A DNA stretch of 64,000 bases from Atherix ibis (Eukaryota; Arthropoda; Insecta; Diptera; Athericidae), in NCBI GenBank assembly GCA_958298945.1, contig OY282609.1:67800220-67864219 (forward strand), read 5' to 3'. Position numbers and translations under genes: made by a program. The notes beneath the pieces were generated by a model. The model was not told where the DNA came from, did no database searches, and worked only from the letters and a program-made list of their open reading frames with translations. Shown here one piece after another: positions 49,187 to 59,035 of this stretch; the stretch's first letter is position 1; each line of letters starts with the position of its first letter.

Positions 49187-50716
49187 GACACCTGGGCCAA
49201 AACGGACAAACATAAAGCAGACCCTTTTGCTGAACACCTAGTACAAACATTTACACCACATGAGGACATATTGGACAGGACTCATTGCACTACAATCGAG
49301 ACGGAACTATCCATTCCTTTACCCATGAGTCTTCCCCCTAAGGCAATCACTCCTTCCGAAGTTGCCAATTTAATCAAGCTCCTTCCCAAAAATATAACTC
49401 CTGGCTATGATCTGATTACGTCCAATATACTCCAACAACTCCCTAAAAGAGCAGTAGTTTTCCTTGTCACAACATATTACTCCATCCAAAGAATAACACA
49501 TTTCCCAATCCTCTGGAAATTTGCCATAATTAAAATGATCCCTAAGCCCAATAAGCCAATAAACCGCCACACTTCCTACAGGCCAATAAGTCTCCTTCCA
49601 CTACTCTCAAAAATCTTTGAAAAAATCCTCCTTCGCCGCTTACATCCTCTACACGAATCTTCAAATTTAATTCCTAATCACCAATTTGGTTTCCGCGCCG
49701 AGCAATCCACTACCCAGCAGTGTCATCGAGTTGTCGATTTCATTGCATGCTCTTTAGAAAGAAAAGAGTACTGTCCCGGTGTGTTTCTTGATATAAGTCA
49801 AGCTTTTGATAGAGTTTGGAACCCGGGTCTACTCTGGAAACTCAAGAGGTTCCTTCCTTCCACCTATTTCCTAGTCCTAAGATCATTCCTTTCCAACCGA
49901 CACTTCCAAGTAAATGAATCCAACGAACTCTCCAATATCTCTCCGATATTGGCTGGGGTTCCTCAGGGTAGCATACTTGGACTCATCCTCTACAACATTT
50001 ACACATCCGATACCCCAATTTGCCCTAATACCTTCTTTGCTACATACGCCAATGATATGGCCTACCTTGCATCTAGCGAAAATTCCCAACATGCTTCCGA
50101 AACTCTCCAAATCCAAATCCAAACCCTCCAGAACTGGTTTACTACTAGATGAAGAATAAAAGTCAATGAACGTAAATCTACCCAGGTGACTTGCACTCTC
50201 CGTCGTGAGTGCCATACCTCAACACACCGAAGCTCGGTATCTAGGACTGTACTTAGACAAACGCTTGACATGGAAACCACATACAAGACTTAAAAGACAA
50301 GAACTAAAAAGACGTTACCTAAAACTACTTCGACTTCTAGAGAAACGTTCCAAACTTACTATAGACAGCAAAGTACTGTTATACAATACCTTACTGAAAC
50401 CCATATGGACATACGGACTAGAACTCTGGGGATCTACTAAGCCTTCTAATTCCCGTCGAATCCAATCCCTTCAATCAAAAATTCTCCGTACAATTGTCGA
50501 TGCCCCCTTTTATGTTCGCAATAACATACTGTTATTCATCGTGATCTTAAAGTCCCATGTGTTTTTGACGTGGTTGTATCTCGTTATAAAAAGTTCCATT
50601 CCCGTGTCCTCAGTCATAATAATCCTCTTGTTCAAGAACTATCCTCCACTTCCTGCCCCAGAAATACCCATCGAAGACTTAAGCGTCACTGGTCGCGTGA
50701 TTTATTAAAATACTGA
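49187..50716 (+). pseudogene. Jockey-type reverse transcriptase, broken
   Basis: Frame 2 reads DTWAKTDKHKADPFAEHL, then the RT core: SYRPISLLPLLSKIFEK, NHQFGFRAEQSTTQQCHRVV, FLDISQAFDRVW (first catalytic Asp kept) and GVPQGSILG. At the catalytic box it reads YAND instead of YADD (AAT at 50051-50053). TGA at 50150-50152 ends this frame; a Trp fits the context FTT-x-RIKVN. After a deletion and frameshift, frame 0 carries IPQHTEARYLGLYLDKRLTW, the usual post-RT segment, to about 50525. A last frameshift leads to HRDLKVPCVFDVVVSRYKKF and RRLKRHWSRDLLKY, ending at TGA 50714-50716. The element is inactive both by coding breaks and by loss of a catalytic Asp. Confidence 0.92.
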
Positions 50717-50869
50717 GGCTTAACAGAAACACACGCTAGCAGGAGGAACTTCATTGGATGTTTACTCCCCACAACCTTTCAAGCTAATTAATACTATTGC
50801 TCAAATTTGCTTATTACTATGTTGTAGTTGTAAATATCTGTAAAAAAAAAATAAAAAAAAAATATAAAA

Positions 50870-50882
50870 AAATCCAGCTAGT
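50870..50882. repeat. target-site duplication, right copy, of the Jockey-type LINE
   Basis: AAATCCAGCTAGT follows the A-rich tail. The first As could equally be counted as tail. Confidence 0.85.
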
Positions 50883-51833
50883 GACATAATAAAATTCCTT
50901 CTAGCTACTAAGATCATTCTATTCTCCAAGCTATCTTATGTTAGAAAAACACGCAGATCAGCGCTGAATATATCGACTGAACTGAGCAGCTCCAGAACCG
51001 CTTCTATGCAGCAAAATTTTCGCGTAGAGCTAAAAAAGATAGATAGCCATAAACAGCGATACAGCAAGCTTTTTCGTTATACAACACGTTAGCAATCGTT
51101 GCAGTGAGGCGGTATACGTTATTTTGCATCTTTGGTCAACGTCCTATTATGTCGAACATTGGACCACCAGAATTTCCATTGATATTTCAGTAACTTTTAT
51201 TGTCCATAAATGAAAAGGTTATAGCAATATTTTTATTTACGCTATAACCCCGTTCTGAACCACATGGGGAAACCAGACTTAAAAACTGGATTTCCGCAAC
51301 ACCTATCTCTCAAAACCATAAAATCTCCCTGTTCGGCCTATATATTAGAAAAAAAAAAAAAAATTGTCAAAATACGAAAAAGTGACGACTTTCTATTTAA
51401 GAACCTTCAATCTCCCATCTACCAAAATTGCGGAATTCTACAATACTGACAATTTTTTATATTCTCACGCCTTACCTTTGAATTTTTCTCTGACAGAATT
51501 TCACCTATGTGTACGTCAGTATTAATTTTACCTTTCGCTTTATTTCGAAACTTTCTTTATAAACTCCTAAAGTTTAGGAGGATATAAACTCCTAAACGAT
51601 TTAAGCCATGTTAAAACTATTTTATAGTACATTCGCCATAACGTTACTATATTCTATTTTAATACAATTTTTATAATATTTCAAATTTAAATAATTTAAA
51701 GCTTGTGTAAAAATTAAAAGCATATCGAAAAAATTAAGTAACTCCGCCATCGATGGTCCCAAGCCCGTTTGAGAAAAGAGGAGGGTCTATTCCAACGAAA
51801 TTTCGACTTACAAGCTACAATTGCTGCAACTAT
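50883..51833. other. gene-free DNA
   Basis: No product was recognised. A small perfect palindrome CTCCTAAAGTTTAGGAG lies at about 51566-51582, followed closely by another ACTCCTAAAC. Confidence 0.55.
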
Positions 51834-53096
51834 AGGGTTTTCCAATAAGAGTGATATGCTTTCTAAGTAACGTTTTGGCCATTTGTAATATGTCATGATC
51901 TGTCTTTTTTTTTCGTTGTATTTAGTAATGTTTACAATTTTATCATGAAGAGATATACGCAACAATAACGTTTAAAAATTATTCAATTTTATTATCAAAA
52001 TAATCATTCTCCAATTGCAACTTTTCGTGCGATTTTGCCATTTTATGGTCGTAATAATCGTCCAACTGTGCTCGCTATTCGTCGAAGTGTTAAAAATTTC
52101 GAGCGTACATTTTCTTTACATAATGTTCAAGTGTCAATAAGACAAAAAACCGCTCGAAGTAATGAAAATATTGCTGCCGTTCAGGCAAGTGTTGCTGAAG
52201 ACCGCAATTTGTCGATTCCAAGACGTTCTCAAGAATTGGCACTGTCTCAAATCACAACCTGGCGGATTTTGAGAAAGGATTTGGGCTTGCATCCATATAA
52301 AATTGTTCTCACTCAAGAACTGAAGCCATTGGACCACCGTAAACGTCGTGAATTTGGTGATTTTGTCTTGGAACAACTTGAAAACGATAACGATTTTTTT
52401 AAGAAAATCATCTTCTCCGATGAGGCTCACTTTCATCTGAGTGGTGCGGTAAATAAACAAAACTGTCGATTCTGGTGCGAAGAAAATTCACCTAAATTGA
52501 TATTTTGGTGTGGTTTTTGGTATGGTGGAATCATCGGTCCGTACTTCTTTCGAAATGAAGCTGGTAACACCGTTACTGTCAGTGGAGAGCGGTATAGATC
52601 GATGATAACCAACTTTTTATGGCCGAAATTGGAAGAAGTTGATCTTGACAACATTTGATTCCAACAAGACGGGGCTAAGTGCCACACAGCCCGTGCAACA
52701 ACCGAATTATTGCGAGAAAAATTTTGAGATTCGATTATTTCAAGATATTGTAACATTGAATTGGCTCCAAGAAGTTGTGATTTAACACCATTAGACTATT
52801 TCTTGTGGGGTTATTTGAAGTCATTGATCTTTAGCAATAAACCAAATTCTCTTCAAATTTTAGAAGTCAATATTGAACGTGCTATTCATGACATACGAGT
52901 TGATTTAGTGGAAAAGGTGCTCGAAAATTGGGTTCATCGAATTCGTTCCTACAAAAGAGGCCATTTGAATGACGTTTTATTCAGAACTTAATTGTGTCAA
53001 TTGTACTTCACATTAAATAAAAAACCTTTAAATTTCCATAACAATTAGTGTGTTTTTTTAAAAAAAGAAGTCATATCACTCTTATTCGAAAACCCT
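51834..53096 (+). mobile_element. DD41D mariner-like element with 31-bp inverted ends
   Basis: The left end AGGGTTTTCCAATAAGAGTG (51834-51864) and the right end, read inverted AGGGTTTTCGAATAAGAGTG (53096-53066), match at 29 of 31 positions. The length is 1263 bp. TA precedes the GGG on the left (51833-51834) but TT follows CCC on the right, so the target duplication is damaged or the boundary is offset by one base. Confidence 0.93.
51993..52991 (+). pseudogene. DD41D transposase (rosa-like), two nonsense codons
   Basis: One frame runs from about 51993 (YQNNHSPIATFRAILPFYGR) to TAA at 52989-52991. An N-terminal DNA-binding region contains TARSNENIAAVQASVAED and LSQITTWRILRKDLGLHPYK. The catalytic domain follows: IIFSDEAHFHLSG (first Asp 52419-52421), WYGGIIGPYFFRNEAGNTVT, FQQDGAKCHTA (second Asp 52668-52670) and RSCDLTPLDYFLWGYLK (third Asp 52794-52796). 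Exactly 41 residues separate the last two, the spacing reported for the rosa lineage, rather than 34. TGA at 52656-52658 replaces a probable Trp before FQQD, and TGA at 52725-52727 a probable Gly. The segment SPKLIFWCGFW looks about a dozen residues short of relatives, an inference from memory of the family. Frame is otherwise kept throughout. Confidence 0.92.
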
Positions 53097-54284
53097 TTAT
53101 TTGTTATGATATCACAATAACTTACCTAGTTACTTTACTGAAACTATTTTTTCTTGTTCTCAATGAAAAAATTAAAATTTGGGTTTCAATAATTTTTTTC
53201 AAAAAACATATTATAATATTAACGTTCTTCAGAACGTAAGTAGCTGATGCATTCTGCAATGGTTAATACAACCTAGAGAGCTTTACTGTCATCATGGACA
53301 GCGTAGGATTTTACTGCCACTAAGCTTATAGCATAGAATGATTTTACTGCCTCCGAAGGAGGCTTGGAAAGGAATTAAACGGATTCTCGACCATTAAAAG
53401 AATGGAATTATTCCAATAATTTAGACTGAGAATGGGATTATAACCGACACCGATTCTATCGGTGAGGTACTCGGAACAGCGTGGACATCTTTCTCCTTTA
53501 ATAACCACATCAGTAGTGAATGTCGTAGAGCTAAGGAATCTTGAACAGAAGACCTCTCGTTTCCTTCCATATATACCTTAAACCAGTCATTATTGCTTGC
53601 AGAGTTTAAATTTCTTTGAACTCTTGCAAGGGGACTAACATTGACAGGAAGAAGGTATCCTTTAACATGATTAAAAAGCTCTCTTCGACATTTCACAGCA
53701 GCTTAGTTAACCTCTTACATAATATGCTGAGAATATAATGCTTCCTGATTTAGAAAGTTGCTGTTGGTGGTTACAGCAAAGTAATTTAGAAAGTTGCGGT
53801 CATCCATCTTGTTGGTGGTTACTATCGTGAGGTTAGGTTGTTGAATCCTACGAAAACGAAAATTCCATGGCGAACTATGGGTAATTAGTACGGCGATAAA
53901 TTAATATCGCCAAATATCGCAATGTGACAATTTTTATTCGTGGATCTTCAAATGGTTCGATGCTCAATGAGATATATCTCAATATATTAAACAATGAAAA
54001 TGTGGAGCTGAGTTGGTATTTTGGGCAATGAGAGATCTAATCAGCAGGTAGAGGAGATTCTCCACCGTCCTCTTCCCACTAAAATGCCAAACTAGTCACA
54101 TCCAAGTGGCATTTAATATCTGCAGTCATGCCCAGACAAACTGACTGGACCATCGGTGGTAAATTTTTTCCACACATTTGAACTACTTTGAAAATCTAGA
54201 CTATTCAACAACCATTCCGAAATTCTTAGCAAAAAAACTTCTCAGTAAAACGTATATTTTCCTAATTGGTAAAACTCATCATCT
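53097..54284. other. gene-free DNA with an unidentified minus-strand frame
   Basis: 53421-53696 is open on the minus strand for about 92 codons (no ATG; contains LARVQRNLNSASNNDWFKVY) and is richer in G+C than its surroundings. I do not recognise it, and it could be chance or a fragment of an unknown element. The word TTTAGAAAGTTGC recurs at about 53751 and 53787. Confidence 0.45.
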
Positions 54285-54286
54285 TA

Positions 54287-55402
54287 CGAGGGTCATTCAA
54301 CAATTACTTAGCCTAGAAAAGAAAAACGAAAATTTTGGGAAGGTGGCAATTTATTTTTCCACATAATCTCCTTCAAGCTCGATACACTTGGCCCAGCGAT
54401 GCTCTAACTTTTTTAACCCGTCCAAAGAATACATTTTCTCGAGGGAAGCAAAATAGGCCTCCGTGGCGACGATGACCTCCTCATTCGACCCAAATCTATT
54501 CCCGGCAAGTGATTTTTTCAGGTTTGGAAACAAAAAGTAGTCAGAGGGGGCCAAATCTAGAGAGTACGGTGGATGGGGCAGCAATTCGTAGCTTAATTCG
54601 ACCAATTAAGCTACGGTCGCTTTTTCTTCAATTCGACGTCAAATCGGCCCAATAAGTCAGCATAGTAGCGCCCCGTGATTGTTTTACTCTTCTCGAGGTA
54701 ATCGATGTGGATCACACCTTGTGTGTGACGGTGGCCATCACCTTTCCGGGCGATCGAACAGTCTTCGCCTTCTTCGGAGCACGTTCGCCGGGTGAAGTCC
54801 ACTGTTTCGACTGTTCCTTGGTCTTTGGTGTGTACCAGTGAATCCATGTTTCGTCGACGGTCACGAAACGACGCAAGAACTCCGCTGGATTGCGCTGAAA
54901 CAGCGCCAAACACGTCGCCGATGTGGTCTCACGGTTGCGCTTGTTTTCCGGTGTGAGCAAATGCGGCACCCATCAGCTTTCTCATGCCCAGTTCATCCTT
55001 TAGAATATGATGCACCGTTCCTACTGCGATGCCCACAGTATCTCGTGAACCTTCAATCGACGGTCTGCCAACACGAGATCGTGGACTTTTTTAACGTTTT
55101 CCTCCGTAGCAGCCGTTTTCGGGGCACCTGGGCGTGGCTCATCAAAAACCGACCTGCGGCCACGAACAAACTCGTTGAACCAATTCTTGACGGTCGCCAT
55201 CGAAGGAGAAGAGTCACCATACACAGCATCCAAGCGATCTTTGATTTCGCTGCGCATTTTCCCTTCCAAAAACAAGAATCTAATCACCGAACGATATTGT
55301 TCTTTTTCCATTTTTGTGCAACCGACCGAAACGCTCGCTTTCAAAGGCTCTCAAAACAAAACTAATGAAGGGAATTAGTTTGAAACTTTGTCAGTAGGCT
55401 AC
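54287..55402 (-). mobile_element. mariner C (DD34D), one end truncated
   Basis: The left end CGAGGGTCATTCAACAATTA (54287 on) is preceded by TA. The right end keeps only the inner part of the repeat (GTAGGCTAC, about 55394-55402), so the outer 20 bp or so are lost. The transposase on the minus strand fills the interior. The end sequence resembles that of mariner A, so the two belong to related subfamilies. Confidence 0.88.
54351..55311 (-). pseudogene. mariner C transposase with the second catalytic region deleted
   Basis: The start ATG (55311-55309) gives MEKEQYRSVIRFLFLEGKMR and the first DNA-binding half with VKNWFNEFVRGRRSVFDEPR. A frameshift follows LKVHEI (continuing as TVGIAVGTVHHILKDELGM), then another before WVPHLLTPENKRNRETTSA. 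FVTVDETWIHWYTPKTKEQS holds the first Asp. A small deletion removes most of VFWDS after MATV. After VELKKKRP the sequence jumps to VA-stop-LVELSYELL, losing some 20-odd residues that include the HQDN second aspartate. The third lies in PYSLDLAPSDYFLFPNLKK. The frame ends LEGDYVEK and TAA at 54351. About 960 bp remain of a usual 1030. Confidence 0.92.
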
Positions 55403-56771
55403 AAAAAGAATGTACTGCACGATGGTAAATTTCTTTTGTGACAGCAGTTCCATCGGACGGTGAGGCTAAGTACTTGTTTAATGACCATCGTACATGCTAT
55501 TCCTGTTGCGTTCAAATTACCATTCCCCTTATTTTAAATGAACGTCTTTTAACCCAGAAATTCTTTCCATTTTGGAGCTATTTAAATTTTGCCCTGAAGT
55601 CGAGAAGTTTTGACCAATTCTTATTTTGGTTCTAACATAATTTTGTTTGGATCAGTCTTGAAGCATAATTTTCAAAAAAAAAGACTAAAAATTTTTTTTT
55701 TAATTATTGCATTCAAGTAAACTATCTATACGCGTATGGAAATATTTTCATATAGCAAAATGTGTTCATATAAAATATGTGTTTTATTAACAGAACTCTA
55801 ATTTTATATAATAAATGTACGATTATGGGGCTAAATTAAATGTACTCACAATTATGTCAAATAATTCCATTCGTATGATTACTGCCTCAGTGTGAGAGCT
55901 ACTCTGGTTTCTCTTCCTCATCACACTACATCGGTACTTAATTTTATATTAAATAAAAAGTTGTAAAAAAATTTTATTTATTATTTATTATTCTTAAAAC
56001 ATATATCAGATTTTATGTTTATGTCCAGCACGTGAATATAAATTATGTGATTGCTCAGAAGCTCTTATCATATTTCCCATTTCTCAACCTAATTCTGCCG
56101 TATGAATACTAATTTGAGTCTCGGTTTTTTTGTTGTTGTAACATTTCCAGTTAACTCTTGGATGGATATGCATTCAAATTTATATTTTTAAATAGTTTTT
56201 CTGTGACATTTTCTATATTTTATTATATTTTACCCAGAGTAGTTATTACTACAACATTTTTCAATGCTCTCTTTATGGAAGCTTCTAATTTTATGTTTAT
56301 TTTTATTTAATCACAATATAAGTCTAATATTAAATGTTTCTGTTAATAATTCGTGACTTGTATGGTAAATATTATTATTGAAATAGGTATTATTTTTTAT
56401 TGAGTTTTTGCGAAATTCCGGAAGTTATGTGACCAGTGACTGTGATACTTTTTATATAGTACAGATCAGTATTTCAATTGATTATAAGAACGGTTCTTGC
56501 CTTCCAAATAAAGTTTATTATAAATTTTTTATAATAGTATGTTTTATATAATTTTAGTTTGAAATGATTTATTAGCTAGATAAAAATACGTTATATTACA
56601 TACAGAAAACTATGTAAAAATAATAATTGTGTTTAGGTAAAAATTTCTAAATTTGCAAAATGTTCCAATGAAAATGTTTTAGTCAAAATAGTTCAATGGA
56701 AATTGTTCTATCAATTTTAATGGAAGAATTTTATTGAAAAATTGCATTATATTTTCAAAAAAATAACAAGT
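55403..56771. other. gene-free A+T-rich DNA
   Basis: No gene was recognised. From about 56640 onward single words of the 14-bp repeat type (GTAAAAATTT, TTTTCAAA) foreshadow the satellite block. Confidence 0.6.
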
Positions 56772-59035
56772 AAAAATTTTCAGTAAAAAAAAAAATGTTC
56801 AGTAAAAATGTTCAGTAAAAATGTTCAGTAAAAATTTTTCAGTAAAAATATTTCAGTAAAAATTTTTTAGTAAATATTTTTCAGTAAAAATTTTTCTGTA
56901 AACATTTTTCAGTAAAAATTTTTCAGTAAACATTTTTCAGTAAAAATTTTTCAGTAAAAATTTTTCAGTAAAAATTTTTCAGTAAAAATTTTCAGTAAAC
57001 ATTTCTCAGTAAACATTTTTCAGAAAACATTTTGCAGTAAACATTTTTCAATAAACATTTTTCAGTAAACATTTTTCAGTAAACATTTTTCAGTAAACAT
57101 TTTTCAGTAAAAATTTTTCAGTAAAAATTTTCAGTAAACATTTCTCAGTAAAAATTTTTCAGTAAAAATTTTTCAGTAAAAATTTTTCAGTAAACATTTT
57201 TCAGTAAAATTTTTTCAGTAAAAATTTTCAGTAAACATTTCTAAGTAAACATTTTTCAGAAAACATTTTCCAGTAAACATTTTTCAATAAACATTTTCCA
57301 GTAAACATTTTTCAATAAACATTTTTCAGTAAACATTTTTCAGTAAACATTTTTCAGTAAACATTTTTCAGTAAACATTTTTCAGTAAACATTTTTCAGT
57401 AAACATTTTTCAGTAAACATTTTTCAGTAAACATTTTTCAGTAAACATTTTTCAGTAAAAATTTTCAGTAAACATTTTTCAGTAAAAATTTTTCAGTAAA
57501 AATTTTTCAGTAAAAATTTTTCAGTAAAATTTTTTCAGTAAAAATTTTCAGTAAACATTTCTAAGTAAACATTTTTCAGAAAACATTTTCCAGTAAACAT
57601 TTTTCAATAAACATTTTCCAGTAAACATTTTTCAATTAACATTTTTCAGTAAACATTTTTCAGTAAACATTTTTCAATAAACATTTTTCAGTAAACATTT
57701 TTCAGTAAACATTTTTCAGTAAACATTTTTCAGTAAACATTTTTCAGTAAACATTTTTCAGTAAACATTTTTCAGTAAACATTTTTCAGTAAACATTTTT
57801 CAGTAAACATTTTTCAGTAAAAATTTTTCAGTAAAAATTTTCAGTAAACATTTCTCAGTAAAAATTTTTCAGTAAAAATTTTTCAGTAAAAATTTTTCAG
57901 TAAACATTTTTCAGTAAAATTTTTTCAGTAAAAATTTTCAGTAAACATTTCTAAGTAAACATTTTTCAGAAAACATTTTCCAGTAAACATTTTTCAATAA
58001 ACATTTTCCAGTAAACATTTTTCAATAAACATATTTTCAGTAAACATTTTTCAGTAAACATTTTTCAGTAAACATTTTTCAGTAAACATTTTTCAGTAAA
58101 CATTTTTCAGTAAAAATTTTTCAGTAAAAATTTTCAGTAAACATTTCTCAGTAAACATTTTTCAGTAAACATTTTTCAGTAAAAATTTTTCAGTAAAAAT
58201 TTTTCAGTAAAAATTTTTCAGTAAAAATTTTTCAGTAAAAATTTTTCAGTAAAAATTTTTCAGTAAAAATTTTTCAGTAAAAATTTTTCAGTAAAAATTT
58301 TTCAGTAAAAATTTTTCAGTAAAAATTTTTCAGTAAAAATTTTTCAGTAAAAATTTTTCAGTAAAAATTTTTCAGTAAAAATTTTTCAGTAAAAATTTTT
58401 CAGTAAAAATTTTTCAGTAAAAATTTTTCAGTAAAAATTTTTCAGAAAAAATTTCTGAGTAAAAATTTTTCAGTAAAAATTTTTCAGTAAAAATTTTTCA
58501 GTAAAAATTTTTCAGTAAAAATTTTTCAGTAAAAATTTTTCAGTAAAAATTTTTCAGTAAAAATTTTTCAGTAAAAATTTTTCAGTAAAAATTTTTCAGT
58601 AAAAATTTTTCAGTAAAAATTTTTCAGTAAAAATTTTTCAGTCAACATTTTTCAGTAAATATTTTTCAGTAAACATTTTTCAGTAAACATTTTTCAGTAA
58701 ACATTTTTCAGTAAACATTTTTCAGTAAAAATTTTTCAGTAAAAATTTTTCAGTAAAAATTTTTCAGTAAAAATTTTTCAGTAAAAATTTTTCAGTAAAA
58801 ATTTTTCAGTAAAAATTTTTCAGTAAAAATTTTTCAGTAAAAATTTTTCAGTAAAAATTTTTCAGTAAAAATTTTTCAGTAAAAATTTTTCAGTAAAAAT
58901 TTTTCAGTAAAAATTTTCAGTAAAAATTTTCAGTAAAAATTTTCAGTAAAAATTTTCAGTAAAAATTTTCAGTAAAAATTTTCAGTAAAAATTTTCCGTA
59001 AAAATTTCCAGTAATATTTTCAGCAAACTTTTTTT
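56772..59035. repeat. satellite block of a 14-bp unit, about 160 copies
   Basis: The unit is CAGTAAAAATTTTT or its variant CAGTAAACATTTTT, all in one orientation over about 2.26 kb. The right third (about 58170-58910) is almost pure A-variant, interrupted by a short C-variant run near 58640-58730. The last 120 bp have a 13-bp unit (one T fewer). The left two thirds mix both variants with rarer forms (CTAAGTAAAC, TTTTCCAGTAAAC, TTTTCAATAAAC) that recur in fixed order, showing higher-order units. No gene lies in or next to it. Confidence 0.97.

Larger units (their letters stand above)
49070..50869 (+). mobile_element. 5'-truncated Jockey-type non-LTR retrotransposon
   Basis: The insert is bounded by a 13-bp target duplication. 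It contains an unrelated trinucleotide-rich leader (49070-49186), the reverse-transcriptase part of ORF2, a short 3' untranslated region and an A-rich tail of the form (A)9-10T repeated. ORF1 and the endonuclease are missing. The Jockey assignment rests on SYRPISLLPLLSKIFEKIL, GVPQGSILG and the C-terminal RRLKRHWSRDLL. Confidence 0.92.

Noticed and set aside
56772..59035. CRISPR array
   Set aside because: Units abut without unique spacers and the setting is a eukaryotic genome; this is a satellite.
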